From Pedobacter sp. UBA1654 (GTDB taxonomy: Bacteria > Bacteroidota > Bacteroidia > Sphingobacteriales > Sphingobacteriaceae): a DNA stretch of 8,755 bases. The notes below the pieces were generated by a model, which saw only the letters and a program-made list of their open reading frames with translations, was not told where the DNA came from and ran no database searches. The stretch is taken from assembly GCA_002320935.1 (NCBI GenBank), contig DCLG01000091.1:42157-50911 (forward strand), in the 5' to 3' direction. Position 1 is the stretch's first letter; every line of letters begins with the position of its first letter. The translations under genes were made by a program, and so were the position numbers. This document shows positions 1 through 6,378 of this stretch, one piece after another.

Positions 1-118
1 CCTGCAGAAAAACATGTTTACTCTCCTGTAAAGCACCACGGGTAGAGTGATAGTGCTCACCAATGGTTTCATTGAATAATGTTTTTGATCCGTCTTCAGT
101 AAGGATTATCTTGTTCAT
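1..118 (-). CDS. mnmD: MnmD, tRNA (mnm5s2U34) methyltransferase, N-terminal part
   Basis: Reading the minus strand from an ATG at 118 gives 39 codons without a stop before the window edge. The peptide starts MNKIILTEDGSKTLF and continues with GEHYHSTRGALQESKHVF. The block 'E-x-YHS-x-x-GA-x-QESKHVF' is the N-terminal signature I know from MnmD/DUF752 proteins, the stand-alone counterpart of the methyltransferase half of MnmC. The family uses S-adenosylmethionine to convert nm5s2U to mnm5s2U at the wobble position of tRNAs in the cytoplasm. The SAM-binding core lies outside the window, so activity cannot be judged. The gene is divergent from the MmcQ-like gene, with 63 bp between start codons. 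There is no Shine-Dalgarno sequence. A -7-like box lies only 4 nt before the ATG. Identification rests on one motif block but it is distinctive. Confidence 0.82.
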   Translation of the reverse strand, partial: MNKIILTEDGSKTLFNETIGEHYHSTRGALQESKHVFLQ

Positions 119-122
119 CGAT

Positions 123-130
123 CAAAATTA
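123..130 (-). promoter_or_regulatory. Candidate -7 promoter box for mnmD
   Basis: On the minus strand these bases read TAATTTTG, a full match to the Bacteroidota -7 consensus TAnnTTTG. The box ends 4 nt before the mnmD ATG, so a start site at the usual few bases downstream would give a nearly leaderless mRNA. No good TTTG -33 partner sits at the usual 19-21 nt spacing, which lowers confidence. Confidence 0.4.
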
Positions 131-142
131 GCTAAACCTTCA

Positions 143-150
143 TAACTTTA
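143..150 (+). promoter_or_regulatory. Weak candidate -7 box for the MmcQ-like gene
   Basis: TAACTTTA matches TAnnTTTG except at the last base and lies 31 nt before the ATG at 182, a normal leader distance. No clear -33 element is visible. It is listed because it is the best forward candidate in the 63-bp divergent spacer. Confidence 0.25.
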
Positions 151-181
151 GTGATAATACAAAAATCATAGCCCAACTATT

Positions 182-529
182 ATGGATATCGAATCTTTCA
201 GATCTTATTGTTTAAGCCTGCCGGGAACAACAGAAGGCTTGAAATGGGGTGAACACCTCTGCTTCATGATCCATGAAAAACTATTTGTAATCACCTCACT
301 TGATGATGGACAAATAACCTTCAAATGTGATCCTGAAGATTTCGATGAACTGGTTGCACGAGACGGCATTGTGCAAGCCGCACACTTTGCGAAACGCCAA
401 TGGGTTTCCATTGATACCGTCGATGTGCTTCCGGATAACGAGCTGAAAGAAAGAATTATGGCCTCGCGTGCGCTTGTGATAAGTAAACTTCCTAAGAAAA
501 TACAGGCCGAAATCGCCCAACTCGAATAA
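182..529 (+). CDS. MmcQ/YjbR family protein
   Basis: A complete 115-residue protein, the usual size for the MmcQ/YjbR family (about 110-120 residues). Family-like features run in order: the N-terminal 'SFRSYCLSLPGTTEGLKWGEHLCFMI' stretch (residues 5-30), a beta-rich middle with 'ITFKCDPEDFDELV', and the C-terminal 'AAHFAKRQWVSID' followed by a helix with conserved 'SRALVISKLP'. The family has a CyaY-like double-wing fold and is often called DNA-binding, but no enzymatic activity is established and no catalytic residues are visible. It is probably cytoplasmic, as there is no signal peptide or membrane segment. The gene is monocistronic by layout: divergent from mnmD on the left and convergent with the M13 protease gene on the right, with the hairpin at 616-695 as its likely terminator. 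The start has no Shine-Dalgarno sequence. The family assignment is fairly safe; the function is unknown. Confidence 0.85.
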   Translation: MDIESFRSYCLSLPGTTEGLKWGEHLCFMIHEKLFVITSLDDGQITFKCDPEDFDELVARDGIVQAAHFAKRQWVSIDTVDVLPDNELKERIMASRALVISKLPKKIQAEIAQLE

Positions 530-557
530 AATTACGGGGCAACTAACATGGCCTCTC

Positions 558-589
558 GCCGCACGCTCTTTCCGCAGCACGCCCTTTCC
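558..589. repeat. Two 16-bp tandem repeats in a GC-rich patch
   Basis: Unit one (558-573, GCCGCACGCTCTTTCC) and unit two (574-589, GCAGCACGCCCTTTCC) abut exactly and agree at 14 of 16 positions. They sit in a local GC spike: by my count 35 of the 50 bases at 551-600 are G or C, far above the surrounding genes and spacers. No gene is supported here. The minus-strand open frame across it runs into the MmcQ-like gene antisense and looks like a shadow. The patch lies 3' of two convergent genes, next to the long hairpin, so it may belong to one dispersed intergenic element. Confidence 0.6.
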
Positions 590-615
590 GGAGCCCTCAC
601 TGGCATTACTCCATA

Positions 616-695
616 AAAAAAGGTAGCACTGGTCAGCAACCTGCAAACTTTGTTCTTCACAAAGGTTTGAGTTCCTGACCAGTACTACCTTTTTT
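616..695. terminator. Long nested hairpin, likely bidirectional terminator
   Basis: The left arm 616-636 and right arm 675-695 are reverse complements at 20 of 21 positions. The one exception (C627/A684) becomes a G-U pair in minus-strand RNA, so the stem is continuous in that direction. A-runs at the left end and T-runs at the right end make the hairpin read as stem plus U-tract on both strands, fitting a shared terminator for the MmcQ-like gene (stop 529) and the M13 protease gene (stop 714, reading left). The 38-nt loop contains a second stem: 644-652 pairs with 660-669 apart from one bulged G, closing a 7-nt loop. A 21-bp stem with an inner hairpin is much longer than needed for intrinsic termination, so it may also be a palindromic repeat element. 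Confidence 0.75.
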
Positions 696-713
696 AAAGT
701 AATTTATTTTAAA

Positions 714-2750
714 TTACCACATACGTATCCTATCCTCTGGTTTCTTATATAACTTCTCCCCAGGTTTAACATCGAATGCTTCATACCAGGCATCCATATT
801 CACTGGCGCACCAATGGTTCTGAATTCACCTGGCGAGTGTGGATCGGTTTTAATCTGCTGTGCAGCACTTTCCGGAAGAATGTTACCTCTCCATACTTGC
901 GCCCACGATAAGAAGAAGCGTTGATCTGGTGTAAAGCCATCGATCTTTTCGTTCGACTGACCCTGTTCAGTCATCTTAAATGCAGTGTAAGCAGCATTCA
1001 AACCACCCAAGTCACCGATGTTTTCACCCATGGTCAGTTTACCAATTACATGAATGGTATCAAGCACGGTATATGCATCAAACTGCTCACCCAAGGCTTT
1101 TGCTTTTTCTTCGAATTTCGCACGATCCTCAGCAGTCCACCAGTTACGCAGATTACCATCTTTGTCGTACTGACTACCAGAGTCATCAAATCCGTGCGAC
1201 ATCTCGTGACCGATTACCGCGCCAATACCGCCATAGTTGATGGCATCATCAGCATCAGGTGCAAAGAATGGGAACTGAAGGATTCCTGCAGGGAAAACGA
1301 TCTCATTCATGGTTGGGCTGTAGTAAGCATTTACTGTAGGAGGTGTCATACCAAATAAAGTACGATCCACAGGTTTACCCAATTTATCGATCATATCATT
1401 ATAACGCCATTCACCAGCGCTTTTCAGGTTGTCGAAGTAGGTGGTGCGCGTAATTTTCATACCATCGTAGTTTTTCCATTTCTCAGGATAACCAACTTTG
1501 GGTCTGAAAGCATGTAATTTCGCCAGAGCCTTAGTCTTGGTTTCAGGGCTCATCCAGTCCAGGTTTTTAATCCTGATTTCGAATGCGGAACGAAGGTTTT
1601 TGATCATCTCGTCCATACGGGCTTTTGCTTCTGGTTTGAAGTGTTTAGCCACATATAGTTGTCCCAATAACTCACCGATATTGTTGTCAGTTAAAGAAGA
1701 CATTCTTTGCCATCTTGGTGTTTGCACACGTTGACCCGTTTGAACCTTGTTGAATTCAAAACTTGCCTGTACAAACGGAGAACTCAAGCTACTTGCAGCG
1801 CTCTTTAATACGTTCCACTCGAGGTAAGTTTTCCAGTCGGCAACCGGTACCGAAGTCAGCATACCATCAACAGCGCTGAAGAATTTTGGTGATGAAACCA
1901 GCACGGTATCCTGACCTTTAACTTTGAATTTGGTTAGTAATGTCGCCCAGTTCAACTTTGGTGTTGTTTTGCTGAATTCCGCAACAGCAAATTTATTGTA
2001 CGTTTTATAAGGGTCACGCATTTCCAGACGGCTCATCTGCGCTTCCGCAAATTGCTTTTCAATAGCCATTACCTTCTCTGCCTTTGCTTTAGCTTCTGCA
2101 GGACTGCTTCCTGTTAATCCGAAAAGCGTTGTCATGTAAGTCATGTACGCTTCGCGGATTTTCACCGAGCGTGCGTCATCTTTAAGATAGTAATCGCGGT
2201 CTGGCAGGGTAGTACCACCCTGACCCAATGAAGGCAGGTAATTGTTCACATTCTTCCTGTCCTGAGCCACGCCAAAGCTGAACATTGGTCCACCCATACC
2301 TGAGGTACGCATGTAAACGACTTCATCAATAACGCCACCAAGGTCTTTGATCTTCTTGATTCTTGCCAGATCAGGTTTGATCGGTGAATAGCCAAGCTTT
2401 TCGATGGTTACGCTGTCCATTGCAGCTGCATAGAAATCGCCTACACGACGTTTCACAGAACCAGCAGGAGCCGACTTATCAGCGGCGGCTTCTTCAACCA
2501 GTCGTCGTACTGCGTTGATGTTGAAATCTCTCAATTCGTTGAAGCTTCCCCATCTGGTTTCTTTTGCAGGAACAGGGTTGTTTTTTATCCAGGTACCGCT
2601 AGCATATTGATAGAAGTCGTCACCTGGTTTAACGGTAAGATCCATATTCGCAGGATCAATGAACTTTTTAGGGGCCTGCGCGCTTGCAGAATAGCTCGCA
2701 GCAATAATACCCAAAGCAGCAAAATAGCTTTTAAGGTGTTGTATTCTCAT
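714..2750 (-). CDS. Exported M13 family zinc endopeptidase (neprilysin/PepO-like)
   Basis: A 678-residue protein, a usual bacterial M13 length. I start it at 2750 (MRIQHLKSYF...), not at the in-frame ATG at 2792. From 2750 the protein opens with a textbook signal peptide: basic start, hydrophobic core AALGIIAA, and a cleavage site after SASA at about residue 24. The upstream extension would add 14 polar residues before it. No lipobox cysteine follows, so a periplasmic or secreted soluble enzyme is expected. The M13 N-terminal domain covers roughly residues 35-430. In the peptidase domain, NAYYSP at 474-479 matches the substrate-binding motif, HEMSH at 515-519 gives two zinc ligands, and ENIGD at 576-580 gives the third ligand and the supporting Asp. 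'DPHSPGEFR' and the final Trp are also family hallmarks. All catalytic residues look intact. The family cleaves peptides on the amino side of hydrophobic residues; the substrate here is unknown. It is convergent with the MmcQ-like gene and divergent from valS. Confidence 0.95.
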   Translation of the reverse strand: MRIQHLKSYFAALGIIAASYSASAQAPKKFIDPANMDLTVKPGDDFYQYASGTWIKNNPVPAKETRWGSFNELRDFNINAVRRLVEEAAADKSAPAGSVKRRVGDFYAAAMDSVTIEKLGYSPIKPDLARIKKIKDLGGVIDEVVYMRTSGMGGPMFSFGVAQDRKNVNNYLPSLGQGGTTLPDRDYYLKDDARSVKIREAYMTYMTTLFGLTGSSPAEAKAKAEKVMAIEKQFAEAQMSRLEMRDPYKTYNKFAVAEFSKTTPKLNWATLLTKFKVKGQDTVLVSSPKFFSAVDGMLTSVPVADWKTYLEWNVLKSAASSLSSPFVQASFEFNKVQTGQRVQTPRWQRMSSLTDNNIGELLGQLYVAKHFKPEAKARMDEMIKNLRSAFEIRIKNLDWMSPETKTKALAKLHAFRPKVGYPEKWKNYDGMKITRTTYFDNLKSAGEWRYNDMIDKLGKPVDRTLFGMTPPTVNAYYSPTMNEIVFPAGILQFPFFAPDADDAINYGGIGAVIGHEMSHGFDDSGSQYDKDGNLRNWWTAEDRAKFEEKAKALGEQFDAYTVLDTIHVIGKLTMGENIGDLGGLNAAYTAFKMTEQGQSNEKIDGFTPDQRFFLSWAQVWRGNILPESAAQQIKTDPHSPGEFRTIGAPVNMDAWYEAFDVKPGEKLYKKPEDRIRMW

Positions 2751-2800
2751 ATGTTTAATTAAATGAATTTGTGATCGGCCATCATGTGGCAATTAGGTCA

Positions 2801-2807
2801 CAAAGTA
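2801..2807 (-). promoter_or_regulatory. Weak candidate -7 box for the M13 protease gene
   Basis: The minus strand reads TACTTTG, which has the TA and TTTG halves of the Bacteroidota -7 box but one base fewer between them. It lies about 50 nt before the chosen start at 2750. It also leaves the alternative ATG at 2792 only 8 nt downstream, so it does not by itself decide the start. TTCTG around 2826-2830 is the only -33-like match. This is a tentative call. Confidence 0.22.
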
Positions 2808-2846
2808 GCAATTTGGAATTAACATCAGAATGTTCTAATGAAAATA

Positions 2847-2933
2847 TTACTTATTGAACCAGTCGTAGATCTTGGTTAAACCGATCCGCCTAAGCAAAGA
2901 TTCTGAAGAAAGAAATAATTTAAACGATTTCAT
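2847..2933 (-). CDS. Possible 28-residue basic peptide, unrecognised
   Basis: An ATG at 2933 opens 28 codons ending in TAA at 2849-2847. The peptide begins MKSFKLFL and ends IYDWFNK. It is rich in Lys/Arg (6 of 28) with few acidic residues, has regularly spaced Leu/Phe/Ile that could form an amphipathic helix, and ends in aromatic residues. Codons (AAA, TTT, TTA, ATC, GGT) fit the neighbouring genes. It lies 96 bp upstream of the M13 protease start on the same strand, so it could be a leader ORF or a separate small gene. No Shine-Dalgarno sequence or consensus promoter precedes it, although Bacteroidota commonly lack the former. An ORF this short occurs easily by chance; I do not recognise a family. 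It is listed because the residue pattern looks more protein-like than random. Confidence 0.28.
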   Translation of the reverse strand: MKSFKLFLSSESLLRRIGLTKIYDWFNK

Positions 2934-3092
2934 CTCTGTTGGTTTGATATAGATATTAACATATTTTAACACTTTTTATTGTGCACACCAGCAATATCTT
3001 CAAGATCGGTGGGGCATATTTAAGGTGGATAGCACTGTTTGAGGCCTGGTAAAAGAAATTGCCGGCGGAACTGATAATCGCTTTTTTCTTGT

Positions 3093-3100
3093 TATTTTTG
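3093..3100 (+). promoter_or_regulatory. valS -7 promoter box
   Basis: TATTTTTG matches the Bacteroidota -7 consensus TAnnTTTG exactly. It ends 28 nt before the valS ATG, giving an expected leader of about 20 nt. The -33 region (around 3070-3073, ACTG) is only a partial match to TTTG. The short leader leaves no room for a T-box or other long regulatory structure. Confidence 0.55.
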
Positions 3101-3128
3101 CATTTCAACAGAATTTTCCAATACAAAA

Positions 3129-5804
3129 ATGAGCATATCCACGAAATACGACCCGAAGTCGACCGAAGATAAATGGTACAGCTACTGGCTTTCGAAAAGA
3201 TTTTTCCATTCCGAACCAGACGAGCGTGAACCTTATACCATTGTAATCCCGCCGCCGAATGTGACAGGTGTATTACATATGGGTCATATGCTCAACAATA
3301 CCATTCAGGATGTTTTGATCCGCAAAGCTCGTATGCAGGGTAAAAATGCCTGCTGGGTACCTGGTACTGACCACGCTTCGATTGCTACAGAAGCGAAGGT
3401 TGTAGCCATGCTCAAAGAACGCGGCATCAGCAAAAAAGACATCACCAGAGAAGAATTTCTGAAGTATGCCTGGGAATGGAAAGATAAATATGGCGGTATT
3501 ATCCTGGATCAGTTGAAAAAGCTTGGAGCAAGCTGCGACTGGGACCGTACCCGTTTCACTATGGAAGAGGACCTATCTGAAGCAGTTGTTGATACCTTCA
3601 TTCACCTCTATAAGAAAGGACGTATTTACCGTGGTATTCGCATGGTAAACTGGGATCCGGCAGGAAAGACTGCAGTTTCTGATGAAGAAGTGATCCGCAA
3701 AGAGGTAAACCAGAAACTATACTATATCAAATATTCGATTGCAGGCGAAAGTGGCGCTACAGGTGAGTCTCTGATCGTAGCGACAACCCGCCCTGAAACC
3801 ATCATGGCAGATGCTGCAATCTGCATCAATCCGAATGACGAAAGGTACACTCACCTGAAAGGTAAAAAGGTTTTTGTTCCTTTGATCAACCGTGAAATTC
3901 CAATTATTGAAGATGAATATGTAACCATGGACTTCGGTACTGGTTGCTTGAAAGTTACACCTGCGCATGATTTAAATGATTATGAGTTGGGCGTAAAACA
4001 CAAACTCCCTGTAATTGACATTTTGAATGATGACGGTACCTTAAATGAACTTGCTGTAGTTTTAGTAGGGGAAGACCGTTTTGTTGCAAGAAAAAAGATT
4101 GCTGTACTACTGGAAGAAGCAGGTCATCTGGACCATATTGAAGATTATAAATCACAGATCGGTTTCTCCGAAAGAACAGACGCGGCAATTGAGCCTAAAT
4201 TATCCCTGCAGTGGTTCTGTAAAATGGACGAAATGGCGAAGCCAGCGTTGGACGATGTGTTGAACGGCGACGTAAAGCTGATTCCGGAAAAGTTCGTAAA
4301 TACCTACCGTCACTGGATGGAGAATGTTAAAGACTGGTGCATCAGTCGACAGTTGTGGTGGGGACAACGCATCCCCGCCTGGTATGATAACCAGGGGAAC
4401 TGGGTAGTAGCGAAAACAGAAGAAGAAGCTTTGGAAGAATTCCTGAAGCTCAAAGATATTGATGGTGTATTTACGGAAGCGGAAAAGGCGGGATTCAAAC
4501 ATCAGCTTAAACCTTTCGTCCGCCAGGATGATGACGTGGTGGATACCTGGTTTTCCAGCTGGTTATGGCCAATTTCGGTTTTTGACGGCTTTAAGGATCC
4601 TGATAACAAGGAGATTAACTACTATTATCCAACGAACGACCTGGTAACCGCACCGGAGATCATGTTCTTCTGGGTTGCCCGGATGATCATGGCAGGCCAT
4701 GAGTTTATGGGGAAAAAGCCATTTACCAATGTTTACCTGACCGGAATTGTACGTGATAAATTAGGTCGAAAAATGTCGAAGTCACTGGGTAACTCACCGG
4801 ATCCGATTGGCCTGATTGAGAAATATGGCGCTGATGGTGTTCGTGTAGGTATGTTGCTTTGTTCTCCTGCCGGAAACGACCTGATGTTCGATGAGAGCTA
4901 CTGCGAGCAGGGACGTAACTTTGCGAACAAGATCTGGAATGCATTCAGATTGGTAAAAGGCTGGGAAGTAGATCAAAGCCTTGAAAATCCAAACATACAA
5001 GCGATCAACTGGTTTGAAAACAGGTTCAATCAGGCACTTGTCGAGATAGAAGACAACTTCAAACAATATCGTTTGTCAGAAGCGCTGATGAGTACTTATA
5101 AATTGGTATGGGATGATTTCTGTGCCTGGTACCTGGAGATGGTCAAACCTGCATACCAGCAGCCCGTTGATGCAGCGACTATGAAGGCAACACTTAGTTT
5201 CTTTGAAAGCATTCTGTCTTTACTACATCCATTCATGCCGTTCATCACTGAAGAGATCTATCATGATGAGATTTTCGGTGAAAAAGCGGAGCTGGACTGT
5301 ATTATCGTGGCATCATATCCTGTTGCAGGAGCAATTGACACAGCACTTTTGAAAGATGTAGAGACAATTAAGGAGCTCGTTGCAGGTATTCGTAATGTGA
5401 GAAATACCAAACAGTTGTCGCCAAAAGAAGCGTTACCATTGAATATTAAAGTGAATTCTGCAGTAGACTACCAGCAATGGATGAACATTGTATTTAAACT
5501 GGCGAACATCAGCGCCGTTGAATTTGTAAATGATAAGGTGACTGGCGCAGTGAACTTTATGGTTGGTAGTGATGAATTCTACATTCCATTAGAAGAAAAC
5601 ATTGATGTAGAAGCTGAAAAAGAAAGATTAAATGGCGAATTAAACTACCTGGAAGGATTTTTAAAGTCGGTAAATGCGAAATTGAACAATGAAAGATTTG
5701 TTCAAAACGCTAAACCGGAGATTATCCAGAATGAGCGGAACAAACAGGCCGATGCCGAGTCGAAGATCGCAATCATTCGCGAGAGCTTAAGCAGCCTCGG
5801 ATAA
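3129..5804 (+). CDS. valS: Valyl-tRNA synthetase
   Basis: An 891-residue class I aminoacyl-tRNA synthetase that charges tRNA-Val with valine, using ATP, in the cytoplasm. Visible landmarks: the ATP-binding HIGH motif as HMGH at residues 50-53 inside 'PPPNVTGVLHMGHMLNN'; the start of the editing (CP1) domain with TTRPET at 219-224, which hydrolyses mischarged Thr-tRNA; 'DTWFSSWLWP' at 472-481; and the KMSKS loop at 548-552 in 'GRKMSKSLGNSPDP'. The anticodon-binding helical domain follows, including the family-typical 'LLHPFMPFITEEIYH'. The last about 65 residues (from IDVEAEKERL) form the charged coiled coil that contacts tRNA in ValRS. The length is below that of E. coli (951) but normal for Bacteroidota, and all motifs are intact. 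ATG at 3129 is preceded by an AT-rich leader with no Shine-Dalgarno sequence. It is a single gene unit with its own promoter box and terminator. Confidence 0.98.
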   Translation: MSISTKYDPKSTEDKWYSYWLSKRFFHSEPDEREPYTIVIPPPNVTGVLHMGHMLNNTIQDVLIRKARMQGKNACWVPGTDHASIATEAKVVAMLKERGISKKDITREEFLKYAWEWKDKYGGIILDQLKKLGASCDWDRTRFTMEEDLSEAVVDTFIHLYKKGRIYRGIRMVNWDPAGKTAVSDEEVIRKEVNQKLYYIKYSIAGESGATGESLIVATTRPETIMADAAICINPNDERYTHLKGKKVFVPLINREIPIIEDEYVTMDFGTGCLKVTPAHDLNDYELGVKHKLPVIDILNDDGTLNELAVVLVGEDRFVARKKIAVLLEEAGHLDHIEDYKSQIGFSERTDAAIEPKLSLQWFCKMDEMAKPALDDVLNGDVKLIPEKFVNTYRHWMENVKDWCISRQLWWGQRIPAWYDNQGNWVVAKTEEEALEEFLKLKDIDGVFTEAEKAGFKHQLKPFVRQDDDVVDTWFSSWLWPISVFDGFKDPDNKEINYYYPTNDLVTAPEIMFFWVARMIMAGHEFMGKKPFTNVYLTGIVRDKLGRKMSKSLGNSPDPIGLIEKYGADGVRVGMLLCSPAGNDLMFDESYCEQGRNFANKIWNAFRLVKGWEVDQSLENPNIQAINWFENRFNQALVEIEDNFKQYRLSEALMSTYKLVWDDFCAWYLEMVKPAYQQPVDAATMKATLSFFESILSLLHPFMPFITEEIYHDEIFGEKAELDCIIVASYPVAGAIDTALLKDVETIKELVAGIRNVRNTKQLSPKEALPLNIKVNSAVDYQQWMNIVFKLANISAVEFVNDKVTGAVNFMVGSDEFYIPLEENIDVEAEKERLNGELNYLEGFLKSVNAKLNNERFVQNAKPEIIQNERNKQADAESKIAIIRESLSSLG

Positions 5805-5830
5805 CTTGTTAAATGTTAATATATAAAGGG

Positions 5831-5864
5831 AGCTGGTGTCATCTAGAATGGCACCAGCTTTTTT
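5831..5864 (+). terminator. valS intrinsic terminator
   Basis: A 12-bp stem (5831-5842 with 5848-5859, including one U-G pair) closes a 5-nt loop and is followed at once by a T-run to 5864. The core AGCTGGTG/CACCAGCT is perfect. It begins 26 bp after the valS stop. The T-run overlaps the stop codon of the convergent gene (5863-5865). In the minus direction the hairpin also lies just after that stop, but its far side is CCCTTTATAT, not a clean U-tract, so termination that way is less certain. Confidence 0.88.
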
Positions 5865-6324
5865 ATAGTTCATGAAACAGGGGTAGTTCTTCACAAAATT
5901 TAAAGCTGGCTTGCTCATGATCTATACGAGCATAGCAATGACGCAAGCCGTTGGTGACAACCAGCCAAGGTGCTTTATGTACTGAGTTATACCTCGCCGC
6001 CTGATCAAATACACGCTGGTTGATCTTAACCTCAGGTGCTTTACACTCGATCACCATAATTCGCTCGGCGTTATGGTTAAATACCACGATGTCTGTTCTT
6101 TTTTGCAACTGGTTTAAACTTAAGCCACCTTCCACCTGAATGAGGGTCTTTGGAAACTTCCTGTAGTTGATCAGATACTGAATGAAGTGCTGGCGTACCC
6201 ATTCCTCTGGCGTTAATACCAGGTGCTTCTTTCTGATGTCATCAAAAATATAAAATTGAGAATCCTTTAATGTAATCTTAAAAGGATGTTCAGGGAGGTT
6301 AAGTTCGGTAGGCGTAAACTTCAT
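5863..6324 (-). CDS. Stand-alone HsdR-N-like PD-(D/E)XK nuclease-fold protein
   Basis: A 153-residue protein resembling the N-terminal nuclease domain of type I restriction subunit HsdR (HSDR_N_2 type). The expected active-site series is present: E65 in 'IQVEGGLSL', D78 in 'KRTDIVVF', E93-C-K95 in 'VIECKAPEV', and Q108 in the following helix 'FDQAARYNS'. This is the PD-(D/E)XK arrangement, so metal-dependent DNA cleavage is plausible but unproven. There are no helicase motifs, no specificity (HsdS) or methylase (HsdM) genes nearby, and the protein ends soon after the nuclease core, so it is not a restriction subunit left over from a visible system. From general knowledge, short proteins of this kind commonly sit beside holA in Bacteroidota, which hints at a housekeeping nucleic-acid role. 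Its ATG is 54 bp from the divergent holA start, and it is tail-to-tail with valS (58 bp apart). No signal peptide. Confidence 0.85.
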   Translation of the reverse strand: MKFTPTELNLPEHPFKITLKDSQFYIFDDIRKKHLVLTPEEWVRQHFIQYLINYRKFPKTLIQVEGGLSLNQLQKRTDIVVFNHNAERIMVIECKAPEVKINQRVFDQAARYNSVHKAPWLVVTNGLRHCYARIDHEQASFKFCEELPLFHEL

Positions 6325-6329
6325 TTCTA

Positions 6330-6337
6330 CAAAAATA
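6330..6337 (-). promoter_or_regulatory. Candidate -7 box for the HsdR-N-like gene
   Basis: The minus strand reads TATTTTTG, an exact TAnnTTTG match ending 5 nt before the ATG. A TTG lies 21 nt upstream as a possible -33 partner, a plausible spacing. The expected start of transcription falls at or next to the ATG, implying a leaderless or nearly leaderless mRNA. Confidence 0.45.
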
Positions 6338-6362
6338 ACCTTAATATTTAGGAATTAGCAAT

Positions 6363-6370
6363 TACATTTG
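6363..6370 (+). promoter_or_regulatory. Candidate -7 box for holA
   Basis: TACATTTG matches TAnnTTTG exactly and ends 8 nt before the holA ATG, so the leader would be only a few bases long. No good -33 TTTG is visible at 19-21 nt upstream. It faces the minus-strand box at 6330-6337 within the same 54-bp divergent spacer, so the two promoters would overlap in their upstream regions. Confidence 0.4.
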
Positions 6371-6378
6371 AGCACAAT

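Larger units (their letters stand above)
2751..3128. other. 378-bp divergent intergenic region between M13 protease gene and valS
   Basis: This spacer is AT-rich in its centre (about 2935-2985) and holds no RNA gene that I can fold. I see no tRNA arms, no riboswitch and no T-box antiterminator pattern upstream of valS. Items found in it: a -7-like box for the M13 gene (2801-2807), a small dyad AACAT/ATGTT at 2821-2834, a possible 28-codon ORF on the minus strand (2847-2933), and the valS -7 box (3093-3100). The stretch 2940-3090 shows nothing I can assign. Confidence 0.7.

Noticed and set aside
296..646. A 116-codon minus-strand open frame across the MmcQ-like gene and the GC-rich patch
   Set aside because: Most of it is antisense to a well-supported gene, the rest translates a repeat-rich GC patch, and it resembles no family I know.
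921..1358. A 145-codon plus-strand open frame
   Set aside because: It is entirely antisense to the conserved catalytic half of the M13 protease gene and has Cys/His/Ile-rich content typical of shadow frames.
2868..3007. Inverted repeat GATCTTG (2868-2874) / CAAGATC (3001-3007)
   Set aside because: Seven bases at over 120 bp distance is within chance, and nothing else in the spacer supports an operator or element end.
2940..3128. Possible T-box or other amino-acid-responsive leader before valS
   Set aside because: No specifier-loop or antiterminator pattern is visible, the promoter box leaves only about a 20-nt leader, and T-boxes are not typical of Bacteroidota.
5863..6324. A type I restriction-modification system
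   Set aside because: Only an HsdR-N-like domain is present; there are no helicase motifs and no HsdM or HsdS genes, and the neighbours are housekeeping genes.
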